Assembly: GCF_042432445.1 (NCBI RefSeq)
Contig: NZ_JBHLXE010000052.1
Location: forward strand, 1 to 64,000
Length of the DNA stretch: 64,000 bases
Source of the DNA: Thorsellia kenyensis
GTDB lineage: Bacteria > Pseudomonadota > Gammaproteobacteria > Enterobacterales > Thorselliaceae
Direction: 5' to 3'
Positions 45,860 through 57,100 of the stretch are shown in pieces. Numbering within the stretch: position 1 is the first letter of the stretch; every line of letters starts with the position of its first letter. Under the pieces are notes generated by a model. That model saw only the letters and a list, made by a program, of their open reading frames with translations. It was not told the DNA's origin and did no database searches. Made by a program: the position numbers and the translations under genes.

Positions 45860-45869
45860 CAGTGTCACA
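45855..45869. promoter_or_regulatory. Palindrome overlapping the XRE stop codon, candidate operator
   Basis: TGTGACA-G-TGTCACA is a perfect 7-1-7 dyad containing the TGA stop. It nearly equals the palindrome at 33340-33355. Confidence 0.55.
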
Positions 45870-46495
45870 TCAAAGTAGTGCTAGACGTATAAAAAATCCC
45901 TTAATAGCTCTAGCATCATGACTACTTCTTAACTGTTTACTAATATACTCAATCATGACGACAGATAATGTCACCTGTACATTAGATTTGTAAATTACGA
46001 TTTTTTGAGTAGCAAAACTTGCATTCAAAAGTAAAAAACACCCTCTCTAAAAACTCTATGAGCTGATCCTTTTCCTGAAACGACTACTAAAGATTAGCTT
46101 AAGGCTGTGTGCATCGCTTAACAAAATTCCAATCACAGTAAGAAAACTATCTCCAACAGAATTTGTTCTCATCGAGTAAACATGTAGTTACATTTACCCA
46201 ATTTCGTGATAGGATATTGGGTAATTATAGTAGTCATCAATGAAACTGATTAAAAATAGTTCTTTCTGTAGTAATTTTCTCTATATTCATTAAGCAAACC
46301 CAAATAACTTCTTGTACTAAGTAGTGCGGTAGCTTTAGAATGAATTGAAAATACGTGGTGGTCAACTTAATTTGTAACGTGATTCTTTAGTGAATATTTG
46401 GCACGTAATTAAAATATGGCGCAGTTTCATTTTTCCTTATTTAAGCAGCCAATATAAAGAACACCCATAAAAGTTAAATATATAGGAATATAGAA
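45870..46495. other. Long leader region before the defence operon
   Basis: 626 bp with no credible gene. It should hold the promoter of the hsdM-RT operon. GTAACGTGATTC-type and TATATAGGAATATAG stretches near 46375 and 46480 are unremarkable. Its length leaves room for a regulatory RNA, but I see no defined fold. Confidence 0.45.
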
Positions 46496-48133
46496 GTGGC
46501 TGATTTTAAAAAGATCGAAGAATTGGAAAAACGCTTGTGGTCAGCAGCAGACTCATTACGTGCTAATACGCCCTTAACTGCACAAGAATACTCTCGTCCT
46601 ATTCTAGGTTTGATATTCCTAAAGTATGCGGAATATCGTTTCATAATGGCGAAAAATAAATTAGAAGAAATTGTCAACTCTCGTCGTCGTGGAAGCGGTG
46701 ACATTAAATCTAAAATCCAAGCTGAAGGAGCAATGTATGTTCCAGATGAAGCACTTTACACCAACCTCTTAGCACTACCAGAAAGTGCAAATATAGGAGT
46801 TAAAGTGAATGAAGCCATGAAGGTGTTAGAGGCTGAAAACGAAGCGATTAACGACGCACTGCCGAAAACATACACGCGGTTTGACAATGATATTTTAAAA
46901 AGCCTACTAAAAAACTTTAACGATATCGATTTCAGTTTGGGTTCAGATGTTTTTGGACGAATTTACGAATACTTTCTAAATGAGTTTGCAAAAACAGAAG
47001 GTCAAGGTGGTGGTGAGTTTTTCACCCCTTCAGCATTGGTCAAGTTAATTACTGAAATTATCGAACCCTATCATGGGAAAGTTTTTGACCCAGCTTGTGG
47101 AAGTGGTGGGATGTTTATCAGTTCTGCTGATTTTGTAGCAAAGCATAATAGAAATGCATCAGATGAACTTTCTATATTCGGACAAGAAAAAACCGGTGAC
47201 ACCGCTCGTTTATCTAAATTAAACCTTGCTGTGCATGGTTTACAGGGAGATATACGCGAAGGTAATTCCTATTACGAGGATCCGTTTGAGTTAGCAAAAG
47301 GAGAGGTAATTGACGGTAAACAATATGGACAGTTTGATTATGTAATGGCAAACCCACCATTCAACGTTAATGAAATCCAAAAAGATCGTTTAAAAGACGA
47401 TAAAAATCGCTTCCCTTATGGAATGCCCAAGAATGACAACGGCAATTACATTTGGATTCAACTCTTTTATTCAGCATTAAATCAAAAAGGCCGAGCAGGC
47501 TTTGTCATGGCTAACTCCGCTAGTGATGCACGAGGTTCAGAACAAGAAATCCGTCAAAAATTGATTGAGGATAATGCTGTTGATGTAATGGTGGCAGTCT
47601 CGAGCAATTTTTTTTACACCGTCACTTTACCTTGTGCACTATGGTTTTTAGATAAAAACAAACCAGCACATAATAAAGACAAAGTTTTATTTATTGATGC
47701 TCGTAATATCTTCCGCCAAGTCAACCGCTCTGTACGTGATTACACTAGTGAGCAACTAAGCTTTATTGCCAACATTGTGCGTTTATATCGAGGTCAAAAT
47801 ATTGATAATACATACCTTGAAGCCAATCCAGATAAAGATAACGATGGTGCATTTAAGCTAGAGAATTTCTTCATCAATGCCAACGGTAAATTAATTTATC
47901 AAGATATTGCTGGATTATGCAAAGTAGCAACCAAGGAAGAAATTATTGAACAAGGTTATAGCTTAAATCCTGGTCGTTATGTTGGTGTTGCCGAAGGTGA
48001 GCAAGAGAACAATGAGGATTTTGCTCTTAAGCTAACTGCATTACAGGAAGAGTTAGAGTTATTGAATGCCGAGGCGCATGAGTTAGATACTTATATTTCA
48101 CAGAATGTTCTAAAAATCTTAGGAGGTTTGTGA
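46496..48133 (+). CDS. hsdM: Type I restriction-modification methyltransferase subunit HsdM
   Basis: HsdM transfers methyl groups from SAM to adenine within the bipartite site chosen by HsdS. The N-terminal HsdM helical domain (1-about 150) has SRPILGLIFLKYAEYRF. The catalytic domain has GGGEFFTPSALVKL, SAM motif FDPACGSGG (197-205) and active-site NPPF (286-289). Length of 545 residues is normal. The GTG start at 46496 follows AGGA. It is the first gene of a six-gene operon; its TGA overlaps the hsdS ATG (TGATG). Confidence 0.96.
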   Translation: MADFKKIEELEKRLWSAADSLRANTPLTAQEYSRPILGLIFLKYAEYRFIMAKNKLEEIVNSRRRGSGDIKSKIQAEGAMYVPDEALYTNLLALPESANIGVKVNEAMKVLEAENEAINDALPKTYTRFDNDILKSLLKNFNDIDFSLGSDVFGRIYEYFLNEFAKTEGQGGGEFFTPSALVKLITEIIEPYHGKVFDPACGSGGMFISSADFVAKHNRNASDELSIFGQEKTGDTARLSKLNLAVHGLQGDIREGNSYYEDPFELAKGEVIDGKQYGQFDYVMANPPFNVNEIQKDRLKDDKNRFPYGMPKNDNGNYIWIQLFYSALNQKGRAGFVMANSASDARGSEQEIRQKLIEDNAVDVMVAVSSNFFYTVTLPCALWFLDKNKPAHNKDKVLFIDARNIFRQVNRSVRDYTSEQLSFIANIVRLYRGQNIDNTYLEANPDKDNDGAFKLENFFINANGKLIYQDIAGLCKVATKEEIIEQGYSLNPGRYVGVAEGEQENNEDFALKLTALQEELELLNAEAHELDTYISQNVLKILGGL

Positions 48134-49392
48134 TGTCTGTAATAACTAAAAAATTGCATGAACTTGCAGATGTATTTTCGGGTTATGCATTCAGAAGCGA
48201 GGATTTGGGCGAACAAGGGATTCCTGTAATTAAGATTAAAAATGTAAATGATAAAATAGTATATAAACAATGTGATCAATTTTTACCTATAAATTTTGTT
48301 ACAGAAAGGCTAAAAAAGTACCTATTACAGAATGATGATATTTTGGTTGCGATGACTGGCCAAGGTAGCCTAGGTCGAATAGGTAAAATGATTAATCAAA
48401 AAGAGCAATATATTGTCAATCAACGCGTTGGAATCGTGCGCCCTAAAGTTGAAGATGCCTCTATTGCTGGATATCTATTTAGCGTATTAGCTCTAGACGA
48501 GTTTGAAGATCGTCTTTATTCACTTGGAGCTGGAGCAGGTCAACCTAATGTCAGTGCTGTCGATATAGGCAATCTTGATATTCCATATCTGAGTAGATCA
48601 TCAAGAATGTTTATAGCGAAAATTAGAACTAGTTACGACGCTCTTATCGAAAACAACAACCGCCGTATCACTATTTTAGAAGAAATGGCACAATCGCTTT
48701 ATCGCGAATGGTTTGTTAACTTCCGCTATCCAAACCACGAAGACATTCTAGATGCAGATGGTAAACAAAAACTCATCGACTCGCCTTTAGGTGAGATACC
48801 TGAGGGTTGGGAAATAAAATATATTAAGGATATTGGATTTATAAATACAGGTAAAACTCCAAGTAAGAAAAAAGAAGAAAATTATAGTTCCAGAGATATT
48901 CCTTTTATTAAGACACCGGATATGCATGGAGGTATGTTTATAATAAAAACTAAAGAAATGTTATCCAAAGTTGGAGCCGACTCACAAAAAAGTAAATATA
49001 TACCAAATTGGGCAATTTGTGTTAGTTGTATTGGTACGGCAGGAGTCGTGTCAATAAGCACTCAAATATCCCAAACTAATCAGCAAATAAATACATTTAT
49101 ACCGAAAAGTAAAAAGCATACAGAGTTCATGTATTTCTCATTTAAATCTTTAAAGCAGACTATACAAAATTATGGTGCTACTGGAGCGACTATGACAAAC
49201 CTTAGTAAAGGTAAGTTTGAAGCTTTAGAAATTGTGTTTCCAGAAGAATCACTGTTAGTTAATTTTCATCGGATTACAAATCCTATCTTTAAACAAATTC
49301 AAGTTTTATCATCCAAAAATGAAAATCTAAAACAACAGCGCGATATATTGTTGCCAAAATTAATTTCAGGTCAAATTCAGTTGAAGGAATAA
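48133..49392 (+). CDS. hsdS: Type I restriction-modification specificity subunit HsdS
   Basis: HsdS gives DNA-sequence specificity to the methylase and nuclease. Two target-recognition domains (about 5-150 and 215-360) are each followed by a helical conserved region: LIENNNRRITILEEMAQSLY then REWFVNFRYP in the centre, and SSKNENLKQQRDILLPKLIS at the end. The second recognition domain opens GEIPEGWEIKYIKDI. A strong AGGAGG lies before ATG 48133. The two recognition halves differ from each other, as usual. The target sequence cannot be read. kwaA follows after 3 bp. Confidence 0.94.
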   Translation: MSVITKKLHELADVFSGYAFRSEDLGEQGIPVIKIKNVNDKIVYKQCDQFLPINFVTERLKKYLLQNDDILVAMTGQGSLGRIGKMINQKEQYIVNQRVGIVRPKVEDASIAGYLFSVLALDEFEDRLYSLGAGAGQPNVSAVDIGNLDIPYLSRSSRMFIAKIRTSYDALIENNNRRITILEEMAQSLYREWFVNFRYPNHEDILDADGKQKLIDSPLGEIPEGWEIKYIKDIGFINTGKTPSKKKEENYSSRDIPFIKTPDMHGGMFIIKTKEMLSKVGADSQKSKYIPNWAICVSCIGTAGVVSISTQISQTNQQINTFIPKSKKHTEFMYFSFKSLKQTIQNYGATGATMTNLSKGKFEALEIVFPEESLLVNFHRITNPIFKQIQVLSSKNENLKQQRDILLPKLISGQIQLKE

Positions 49393-49395
49393 ATC

Positions 49396-50007
49396 ATGGA
49401 TAGAAGGAGCTCCACAACGCTAATATCATCTATTGCGATTTTTATAAGCGGTTACACGCCGTTATTTTTGATCATGATTATTAAAGATATTCAGACTATT
49501 AGTTGGTGTATATATACGCTTCCTTCCACGTTTTTAAACGTTAACCAATTAAAATTACCTATAGGCTTAGTATTTAAAAATGTGAATATTGTTTGCGGCT
49601 TATTAATTATCGCTTTGTTGAGTCTATCGATGCTTTGGTTTGTTCTAAAAAATATTACTAAGAAACCCTTTGATATTATAATAATTAAAGCGAAAAGTCG
49701 TTCGAGTGAAGTAGTAAATTATACCATCCCGTATATGATTTCATTTGTCGCTTTTGATCTTAGTAAATGGCAAGACTTACTTTCTCTAATGCTATTTTTA
49801 AGCATTCTATGCCTATTGTCCATCCGTAGCCAAAGTATCTTTATAAACCCTATATTAGCTGCTTTAGGTTATGGGCTTTATGACGTTACTTATAAAGAAA
49901 ATAGCAATGAAAAAGAGTGTGTGATGTTATCGATAAAAGATCTAGCGGTTGGAGACGCTGTTAAGTATAAGAAGCTCAATAATTATATGGGTATAATTCA
50001 CAAATAA
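49396..50007 (+). CDS. kwaA: Kiwa defence membrane protein KwaA
   Basis: This 203-residue inner-membrane protein has four or so helices (about 8-29, 65-84, 108-126, 129-146) and a short cytosolic end. ISSIAIFISGYTPLFLIMII at the start and the close pairing with a DUF4868 gene are typical of KwaA, the sensor part of the anti-phage system Kiwa. AAGGAA precedes the ATG. It lies 3 bp after hsdS and 10 bp before kwaB, so it is translationally tied to both. In the model for Kiwa, KwaA detects phage activity at the membrane and holds KwaB. Confidence 0.82.
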   Translation: MDRRSSTTLISSIAIFISGYTPLFLIMIIKDIQTISWCIYTLPSTFLNVNQLKLPIGLVFKNVNIVCGLLIIALLSLSMLWFVLKNITKKPFDIIIIKAKSRSSEVVNYTIPYMISFVAFDLSKWQDLLSLMLFLSILCLLSIRSQSIFINPILAALGYGLYDVTYKENSNEKECVMLSIKDLAVGDAVKYKKLNNYMGIIHK

Positions 50008-50017
50008 AGGGGTTATC

Positions 50018-50983
50018 ATGCAGAAAAAGTTAAAACTCTTAGAACGAATTAAGGCAACTAAGTTTGAAGAACTCGAATGCCGGTTATGGGTGATAAAGAA
50101 GAATAGCAGAAACGGTCAAAATACTTATAGGGCACTTTATGCGGAAATTGATGGACTTGATACAGATCTAAAAAATGTTCTTAAAACATTTTTCAATGGT
50201 AATGGAGGAATCATATCACCAATAAATAATTTGTATACCTATGCTGTATTGACTTCAGATCTAGATGAAGATCAAGCATTAATCGACAGTAAGGCGAATA
50301 CTGATTTTGCAACAATTATTGAAAAAATTGAAAATGGCGCAGATAACTCTCCTGTTATAAAAATTGAAGAATTTAATGATGCCTGGGCGTTGATCTTTGA
50401 ATTTAAAAATGATGAACATAAATTTTATGGATTTTCAAAAGTAAAAGGTGGCTGGAAGCTTAAATCTGCGAAAAAAATAAAAAGAGTAATATTTAACGAA
50501 GGACAGTTCAAAAAACTTGAAATAGATAACATATTTTCGTTCAGAGATTCGATTGATTTTGTCGCAGTAGGTGAAGATGTCTTTATAAGAGATAAAGCAA
50601 ATTATGAGCTTGGTTTGAATATTCGTGAAGGCTTAATAGCAAAAAGAGATTTACTAGTCGATGCATTTCATAAGAACGGTATTATTGCGAGTGTTGATGA
50701 CTTAAAACTGGCAATAGGTACAAACAAAACCTTACTTCGTCGCTTGGTAGCAACAGAACAAAAAAGGAATTTCGAAGACAAGAATTTTATTGAGCTAATG
50801 AGGAGTGCGATAAGTGAACACAATTTTGATCTTAACGATAATGGAAACGGGCAGTTCGTAATCAATGAAAACAATGTTGATCTATTTCTTAAGCTTGTTA
50901 ATGATAAACGATTTATTTCATTGATTAAAAAGGAAATGGTAGATGCGGATGTTGTTACGCCTGTAAACAATGCAAATGAATAA
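50018..50983 (+). CDS. kwaB: Kiwa defence effector KwaB (DUF4868)
   Basis: This 321-residue soluble protein is of the DUF4868 family, the partner of KwaA. Visible landmarks are ELECRLWVIKK near the start, YGFSKVKGGWKLKSAKKIKR in the middle, FSFRDSIDFVAVGEDVFIRD and the helical end MRSAISEHNFDL. KwaB is reported to act on DNA with KwaA to stop late transcription or replication of phages. The gene is 14 bp before hsdR. Length matches known KwaB (about 315). Confidence 0.85.
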   Translation: MQKKLKLLERIKATKFEELECRLWVIKKNSRNGQNTYRALYAEIDGLDTDLKNVLKTFFNGNGGIISPINNLYTYAVLTSDLDEDQALIDSKANTDFATIIEKIENGADNSPVIKIEEFNDAWALIFEFKNDEHKFYGFSKVKGGWKLKSAKKIKRVIFNEGQFKKLEIDNIFSFRDSIDFVAVGEDVFIRDKANYELGLNIREGLIAKRDLLVDAFHKNGIIASVDDLKLAIGTNKTLLRRLVATEQKRNFEDKNFIELMRSAISEHNFDLNDNGNGQFVINENNVDLFLKLVNDKRFISLIKKEMVDADVVTPVNNANE

Positions 50984-50997
50984 GATAGAAGGTTAAA

Positions 50998-53900
50998 ATG
51001 ACTTATTCTGAAGATGCTTTAGTAGAACAACCAACCATTAACCTTTTCTCAGAATTAGGTTGGGAAACTGCAACGTGTTGGGATGAGGTTTTTGGTTCTC
51101 CTAAAAATAGTGGGCTAGTTCAAAATCCGTTATTTTTTGGCAGAGAAACCCGCAATGATGTAGTGTTATTTGCAAGGTTAAATATAGCATTACAAAGATT
51201 AAATCCTGAACTCAATCATTCAGTTATTCAGGAAGCTGTTGATGAAATTGCACGTGATAGAAGCGCGATGACTCCCGTAGCCGCAAATGAAGAAGTCTAT
51301 AATTTATTAATTCATGGCTATACCTATATAACTAATGCTGACGATGAAGAGGACTGTGTTGTTAAATTCGTAGATTGGTCAAATACCAGCAATAACGACT
51401 TTTTGCTATGTAGTCAAATGAGTATTACTGGAGAAATTGAAACTCGTCGACCTGATTTAATTGGTTTCGTAAACGGACTCCCAATTGTTTTTATAGAACT
51501 GAAAGCAAGCCATAAAAACCTATTAACAGCATATAAAAATAATCTATCTGACTACAAAAATACTATCCCCCAACTATTTGTTTACAACCAAATTATTATT
51601 CTTTCGAATGGTGTACAGTCAAAAGTGGGTTCTATATCTAGTCAATGGGAGCACTTCGCAGAATGGAAGAAAATAGAAAGTGAAAATGAAAAGCGAAGAG
51701 TTAGCTTAGAGGTTGTCATACGTGGGGTTTGTGAACCAACCCGCCTATTAGATATCGTTGAAAATTTTACACTCTTTGTTAAAACAAATCGTAACATAAA
51801 GATTATTGCTAAATATCATCAATACCTAGGTGTAAATCAAGCATTAGCAGGTCTGAGTAGCGTTAAAGAAAGGGCTGGGCAATTGGGGGTTTTTTGGCAC
51901 ACTCAAGGCAGTGGTAAAAGTTTTTCGATGGTTTTTTTCTGCAAAAAGGCATTCCGTAAATATAATGGCAACTGGACTTTTGTTTTGGTCACAGACAGAA
52001 CAGATCTGGATGACCAGATATATAAGACATTCAATTCTGTTGGGATAGTAACTGAAAACTGCCAAGCGGATACGGGAGCTGAACTTAAGCTTTTACTAAG
52101 TGCAGATCACCGTTTTGTGTTTACCTTGATCCAAAAATTTAAGGGAGATGAGAAAGGTGATTATCCTCTACTTTCCGAGCGCGATGATATCATTGTAATT
52201 ACAGATGAAGCACATCGCAGCCAATATGCTTTATTGGCTATGAATATGCGTAGCGCAATGCCTAATGCTTCATTTATAGCGTTCACGGGCACTCCCTTAT
52301 TAGCAGGAGAAGCAAAAACACAAGAAGTATTCGGTGATTACATTAGTATTTATAATTTTTCTGATGCTGTGGATGATGGAGCAACATTGCCGCTCTATTA
52401 CGAGAATCGTGTACCCGAAGTTTCGGTATCGAGTGATACGTTAGGCGAAGATATTGCAGATCTACTTGATCAAGCAGATCTTACTGATGAGCAGCAGGCT
52501 AGGTTAGAAAATGAGTTTTCCAAAGCCTATCACATCATTACACGAGATGATCGATTAGAAACAATAGCTACAGATTTAGTTGAACATTATATAAATCGAG
52601 ATCCTTTTACTGATGGTATGTTGGGTAAGGCGATGGTTGTTTCAATCGATAAAGCAACGGCTATCAAGATGTATGATAAGGTTCAACTTGCTTGGGAAGA
52701 AAAATTACAGAGCTTTAAATCACAGGCAAAAAAAGCTTCTGGCAGTCGATTACATAAACTTCAATTTCAAATTGAGCATATGGAAACAACGGATATGGCC
52801 GTTGTTGTTTCTGGTGGGCAAAATGATGATGCTCGGCTTGCTAAAAAAGGGCTAAATTACAAATTACATCGAGAACGTTTTATAAAAGAAAAATTAGATG
52901 AGAAGTTTAAAGATCCAGATGATAAGTTAAGAATAGTATTTGTTTGTGCAATGTGGTTAACCGGCTTTGATGCGCCATCAGTTTCTACACTGTACTTAGA
53001 TAAGCCTTTGAAAAGTCACACGCTAATGCAAACTATCGCACGAGCGAACCGAGTTTATGAAGGAAAATCTGCTGGGCAAGTTGTTGATTACATAAATATT
53101 TTCAGTGCGTTACAGCAAGCATTAGGCTTGTATGGTAGCGGTTCAGAAGCTTGTACAGGAAAGAATATAGATAGTCCTGCAAAAGATAAATCGGAACTTG
53201 TAGTTGCTTTAGGCGTAGCGATCAATCAACTCATTATTTTCTTAAAAGGAGTTGATATTGACCTCAAAGAGATTGTGTTTGCCCAGGCAGATGATTTTGC
53301 CAAACTATCCTTATTAGATAATGCCAGTGAGATACTGCTTGCCCCTCAAAATAAACAAGAGTTCACATCTTTTTTAAGACAAATAAATCGAATTTTTAAA
53401 GCAATCATGCCTGATGATAGTGCGAATCAGTATGTACCCTACCGAATTGCTATCAATATTATCTATTCACAAATGTGCTTGAAATCAGGGTTATCTGTAG
53501 ATGACGAAGATGTATTAGATGTTGTTCGTAACCAAGTTAATGAACTGCTAGATGAATCGATCTCAACCATTAAAATACAAAGTAATTTACCTGAACCTGT
53601 CAATATAGCCAATATAGACTTTGATGCGTTAGCTGAAATGGTCGCTGAGATTGAAAAACCAAAGCAGTCAGATGCTGAAAAACTTAAAAACCTTATTGAA
53701 CGAAAATTACAGCCAATGGTGCTGAAAAATAAAACTCGCCAAGATTTACAAAAGAGATTTCAAGAACTTATTGAAGAATATAATTTAGGGGCATATACCG
53801 CAGAAGAATTTTTTAATCGCTTGAAAGACTATATTATCAAATTAAACAAAGAAGAAAACCGCTCAGTTCGTGAAGGTTTAACTGAAGAGGAATTAGCTGT

Positions 53901-54180
53901 ATTCGATTTAATTGTTCAAAGAGCTCCGCTAACAGATAAAGAACGCAAACAAGTAAAGAAAATTGCAAGAGACTTAACTAATAAAATAAAACAATTTCTG
54001 GTTATTGATTGGCGAAAAAAACAAGGCAGTAAAGCAAAAATTAAAAATACTATTGCGGAAGTGTTAGATAATTTGCCTGAACCTTATAATGATGAATTAT
54101 GGTCACAAACCTGTGATGAGATATACTTACATATCTTCGATAAATATCAAGGACAAAGTAATAGCGTTTATGCCTACTAG
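50998..54180 (+). CDS. hsdR: Type I restriction endonuclease subunit HsdR
   Basis: HsdR is the ATP-driven translocating nuclease of the restriction complex. An N-terminal PD-(D/E)xK nuclease shows RRPDLIGFVN (Asp153) and IVFIELKAS (Glu167-x-Lys169). Superfamily 2 helicase motifs follow: HTQGSGKSFSM (Walker A, 302-311), TDEAHRSQY (DEAH, 403-406), FIAFTGTPL and MQTIARANRVYEGKS (motif VI). A long helical C-terminus (about 800-1060) binds the methylase core. Length of 1060 residues is normal. All catalytic motifs are intact. Confidence 0.95.
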   Translation: MTYSEDALVEQPTINLFSELGWETATCWDEVFGSPKNSGLVQNPLFFGRETRNDVVLFARLNIALQRLNPELNHSVIQEAVDEIARDRSAMTPVAANEEVYNLLIHGYTYITNADDEEDCVVKFVDWSNTSNNDFLLCSQMSITGEIETRRPDLIGFVNGLPIVFIELKASHKNLLTAYKNNLSDYKNTIPQLFVYNQIIILSNGVQSKVGSISSQWEHFAEWKKIESENEKRRVSLEVVIRGVCEPTRLLDIVENFTLFVKTNRNIKIIAKYHQYLGVNQALAGLSSVKERAGQLGVFWHTQGSGKSFSMVFFCKKAFRKYNGNWTFVLVTDRTDLDDQIYKTFNSVGIVTENCQADTGAELKLLLSADHRFVFTLIQKFKGDEKGDYPLLSERDDIIVITDEAHRSQYALLAMNMRSAMPNASFIAFTGTPLLAGEAKTQEVFGDYISIYNFSDAVDDGATLPLYYENRVPEVSVSSDTLGEDIADLLDQADLTDEQQARLENEFSKAYHIITRDDRLETIATDLVEHYINRDPFTDGMLGKAMVVSIDKATAIKMYDKVQLAWEEKLQSFKSQAKKASGSRLHKLQFQIEHMETTDMAVVVSGGQNDDARLAKKGLNYKLHRERFIKEKLDEKFKDPDDKLRIVFVCAMWLTGFDAPSVSTLYLDKPLKSHTLMQTIARANRVYEGKSAGQVVDYINIFSALQQALGLYGSGSEACTGKNIDSPAKDKSELVVALGVAINQLIIFLKGVDIDLKEIVFAQADDFAKLSLLDNASEILLAPQNKQEFTSFLRQINRIFKAIMPDDSANQYVPYRIAINIIYSQMCLKSGLSVDDEDVLDVVRNQVNELLDESISTIKIQSNLPEPVNIANIDFDALAEMVAEIEKPKQSDAEKLKNLIERKLQPMVLKNKTRQDLQKRFQELIEEYNLGAYTAEEFFNRLKDYIIKLNKEENRSVREGLTEEELAVFDLIVQRAPLTDKERKQVKKIARDLTNKIKQFLVIDWRKKQGSKAKIKNTIAEVLDNLPEPYNDELWSQTCDEIYLHIFDKYQGQSNSVYAY

Positions 54181-54188
54181 GCAGAAAT

Positions 54189-57100
54189 ATGTTATCAAAA
54201 ATTTCCCCTATTTTTAATAAAATAAAAGTACATTACAAAATACTTAAGAGGAGCAATGTAGTGGATCTATTTCTATTGCTATCAAATAATATTTATAAAT
54301 TATTTTCAACTGACCAAATATTTCATGCCGAACAAAGAAATGATGGTATTTATTTAAAAAAATCCGGTAGTGTTTCAGTCAAAAAAATACTAGACGTTAT
54401 TAAAAATAAAAATTCAATTGCTGTTTATCAAAGAAATATAAATAACACCATTAAATGGATATGCTATGATTTTGACATATTAAAATCACAACTAAATGAA
54501 AACAGAGAAAATGCAAAAAAAGAATTATTTTTGACTGTAACTAATTTCTGTGAGTTTTTAGAACAGCATAAAATCCCCTATCTTATTGAACACTCAGGTA
54601 ATAGAGGTATACATATTTGGATTACATTTAAACAGTCCATACCTTTTAATGTAAGTTATGACTTAGCCTCATTACTTTTACAAAAAGCAAGACTAAACTA
54701 TAATTCCAATCTTATTGCAATAGATTTATTCCCAAGTTCGAACAAAAAAAGTGCAAATGTTGGTGCATGTGTCAAACTTCCACTATCGAAGCATAAAAAA
54801 TCAGGTTATTACTCATATTTTATAAACAGCTACAAAGAATTAAATAATATTGTTTCGATAGATACACTATCACCAGAACTCATAAAAACTCAAAATGAAA
54901 TTTTAGAAAGACATAATTCTACTGTTTTAGAGGAAATTGAACAGAAATTAAATTTATTTCTATCAAGAGAAAAGGATTTAAATTTTACTAACAGATATAA
55001 AAGAATCATTATTAATAAGTTAAATCTAGATGAACTTTTAAAGCATTGGGAGAAACAACCACCACTCACTAAATTAAAGAATAAAATCATTGAAGGGAAC
55101 TTAAATAATCAAGAAAGGAAACTGCTAGTAGGTATTTTATTAAATGTATATGATATTAATAATACAAATATTGGCAAAATGATATTAATCCAAATATTAG
55201 AAAAACAAAAAAATTATAATGCAAGCACCACAAATAAAGCGATAAATAATCTTTCATCATACTTTTTTCCTAGTAAAGAACAGATAGAAGAGAGCTTAAA
55301 AGAGAGATTTACCAGAGATAATGCTAATTTACTTGATAGTATTTTTGTCCATGTTATAGGTTATAACCAAGGATACTTCGATTTTTGTAAATCAGACATT
55401 GAAATAACTCGAAATGCCGAAATTAAATACTTTTTTCAGAATGATGAAGCGCAATCAAGGAATATATTTAACCAACTAAACCAAATAATTCCTGATGAAT
55501 ACTTACAAATTGTGAATAAATTTATTGATGAATACCCAAACAGTGACATTAGCTATTATGTTCACGAAAGACATGAAAAGGATAAAAAAAGAGAACTAAT
55601 TAGTTTAGATTGCCTAGAAAGAATAACGACAAGTCTTATTATGAAACAAATGCACTATTTTCTCGATTTTTCAAATAGCTCAAGTTCATTTGGTTATAGA
55701 ATTGTTAAAGGATTTAAAAAAGGCTATATATTTGAGCCATGGTTATACCTTTGGATACAATTTTTATCTCAGATTTCTACCTCTATAAAAAATAAAAGTA
55801 ACTTCGATTTTTATATTATTAAAACTGACATTACTTCATTTTATGATAACATAAACCATGATATCCTAAAAAGACTACTGCTTAATAACTCCCCCTTAGA
55901 AACCATACGTAATAAAATCAATGAATTAGATTCAGTATCAATTGAAAAATACAAAAAACTCATATCTATTTGTGTAGATATTTCAAAAAAAACCACAAAT
56001 TCTGAAAAAGGTCTTCCTCAGGGACCTGCATACGCACGTTTTTTTGCAGAGTTATATTTAGCAGAAATAGATTCTAGTTTTGATGAATTGCTAAGTGACG
56101 GTTCAATAATATTGTACCAACGATACGTAGATGATATATTTATAATTTGCAGAAATGAAAATGAAGCAATTCAACAATTGAATTATTTGAATGACAAATT
56201 AAATTTTATAGGGCTTGAATTAAATAAAGTCAAAACATCAATAAAGAAAGTGAAAGATTTTTTACCTGATTTTAATGAATACCGTTCTCAATCAAAATAC
56301 TCTGTCGATAAGATCTCCCATAACTTTCTCACTGCAACAGAAGAAGAAAAAAATTTTGCCGTTAATGAATTCATAAACCTTATGAATTCCCAATTCAATC
56401 ATGAAGATTACTCTTTCATTTACTCTCATTTAAAAGATGTGGAACTTTTAGCTCCTTTCAAAAACAATCAAATTGTTGAAATAATTAATAATAAGATTGG
56501 TAGGGGAAGCTTGTACAAAAATTTATTTATCTATATACTTTCTAATGAAGATAACTGGCCTTATCTTGCCTCTACAAAAAAATTCACTTCATTACAGTCT
56601 GAAGTCCTTACATCAATAGCGATAAGTTTTATTGAAGAAAAAAAAATTCTTAATGAAAAAATTAAAGATCTATTTAGTAGATTAATTGATAAATTAACAC
56701 CTTCTAAAATTGTAAATGAACATTTAATACAAATGAATTTATTAGTAGGATTGGATATAAATGAAGTAAAAATCCCCCCTAAAATAATACTTGATACTTT
56801 GAGTATTTTTCCTCACCAAATAAATACCCACTCGACAGATTACTTTCTTGATTATATCAACACAGAGATTAATAACTTACATGACAAATACAAATTTATA
56901 TATATATTATATAACTTATCAAAAACAGATAATATAACTTCTATGCAATTAAACAAAATAGCGTCCTTATTTTTTTCATATTTCAGCAACAATATGAAAA
57001 ATAAAGAATTTGACCGCATCGACAATTCAATAAATGAAGGAATTACTTATTCAATTAAATATTATTATTTGTTATCCCTTTTCTCATTATCTAATATAAA

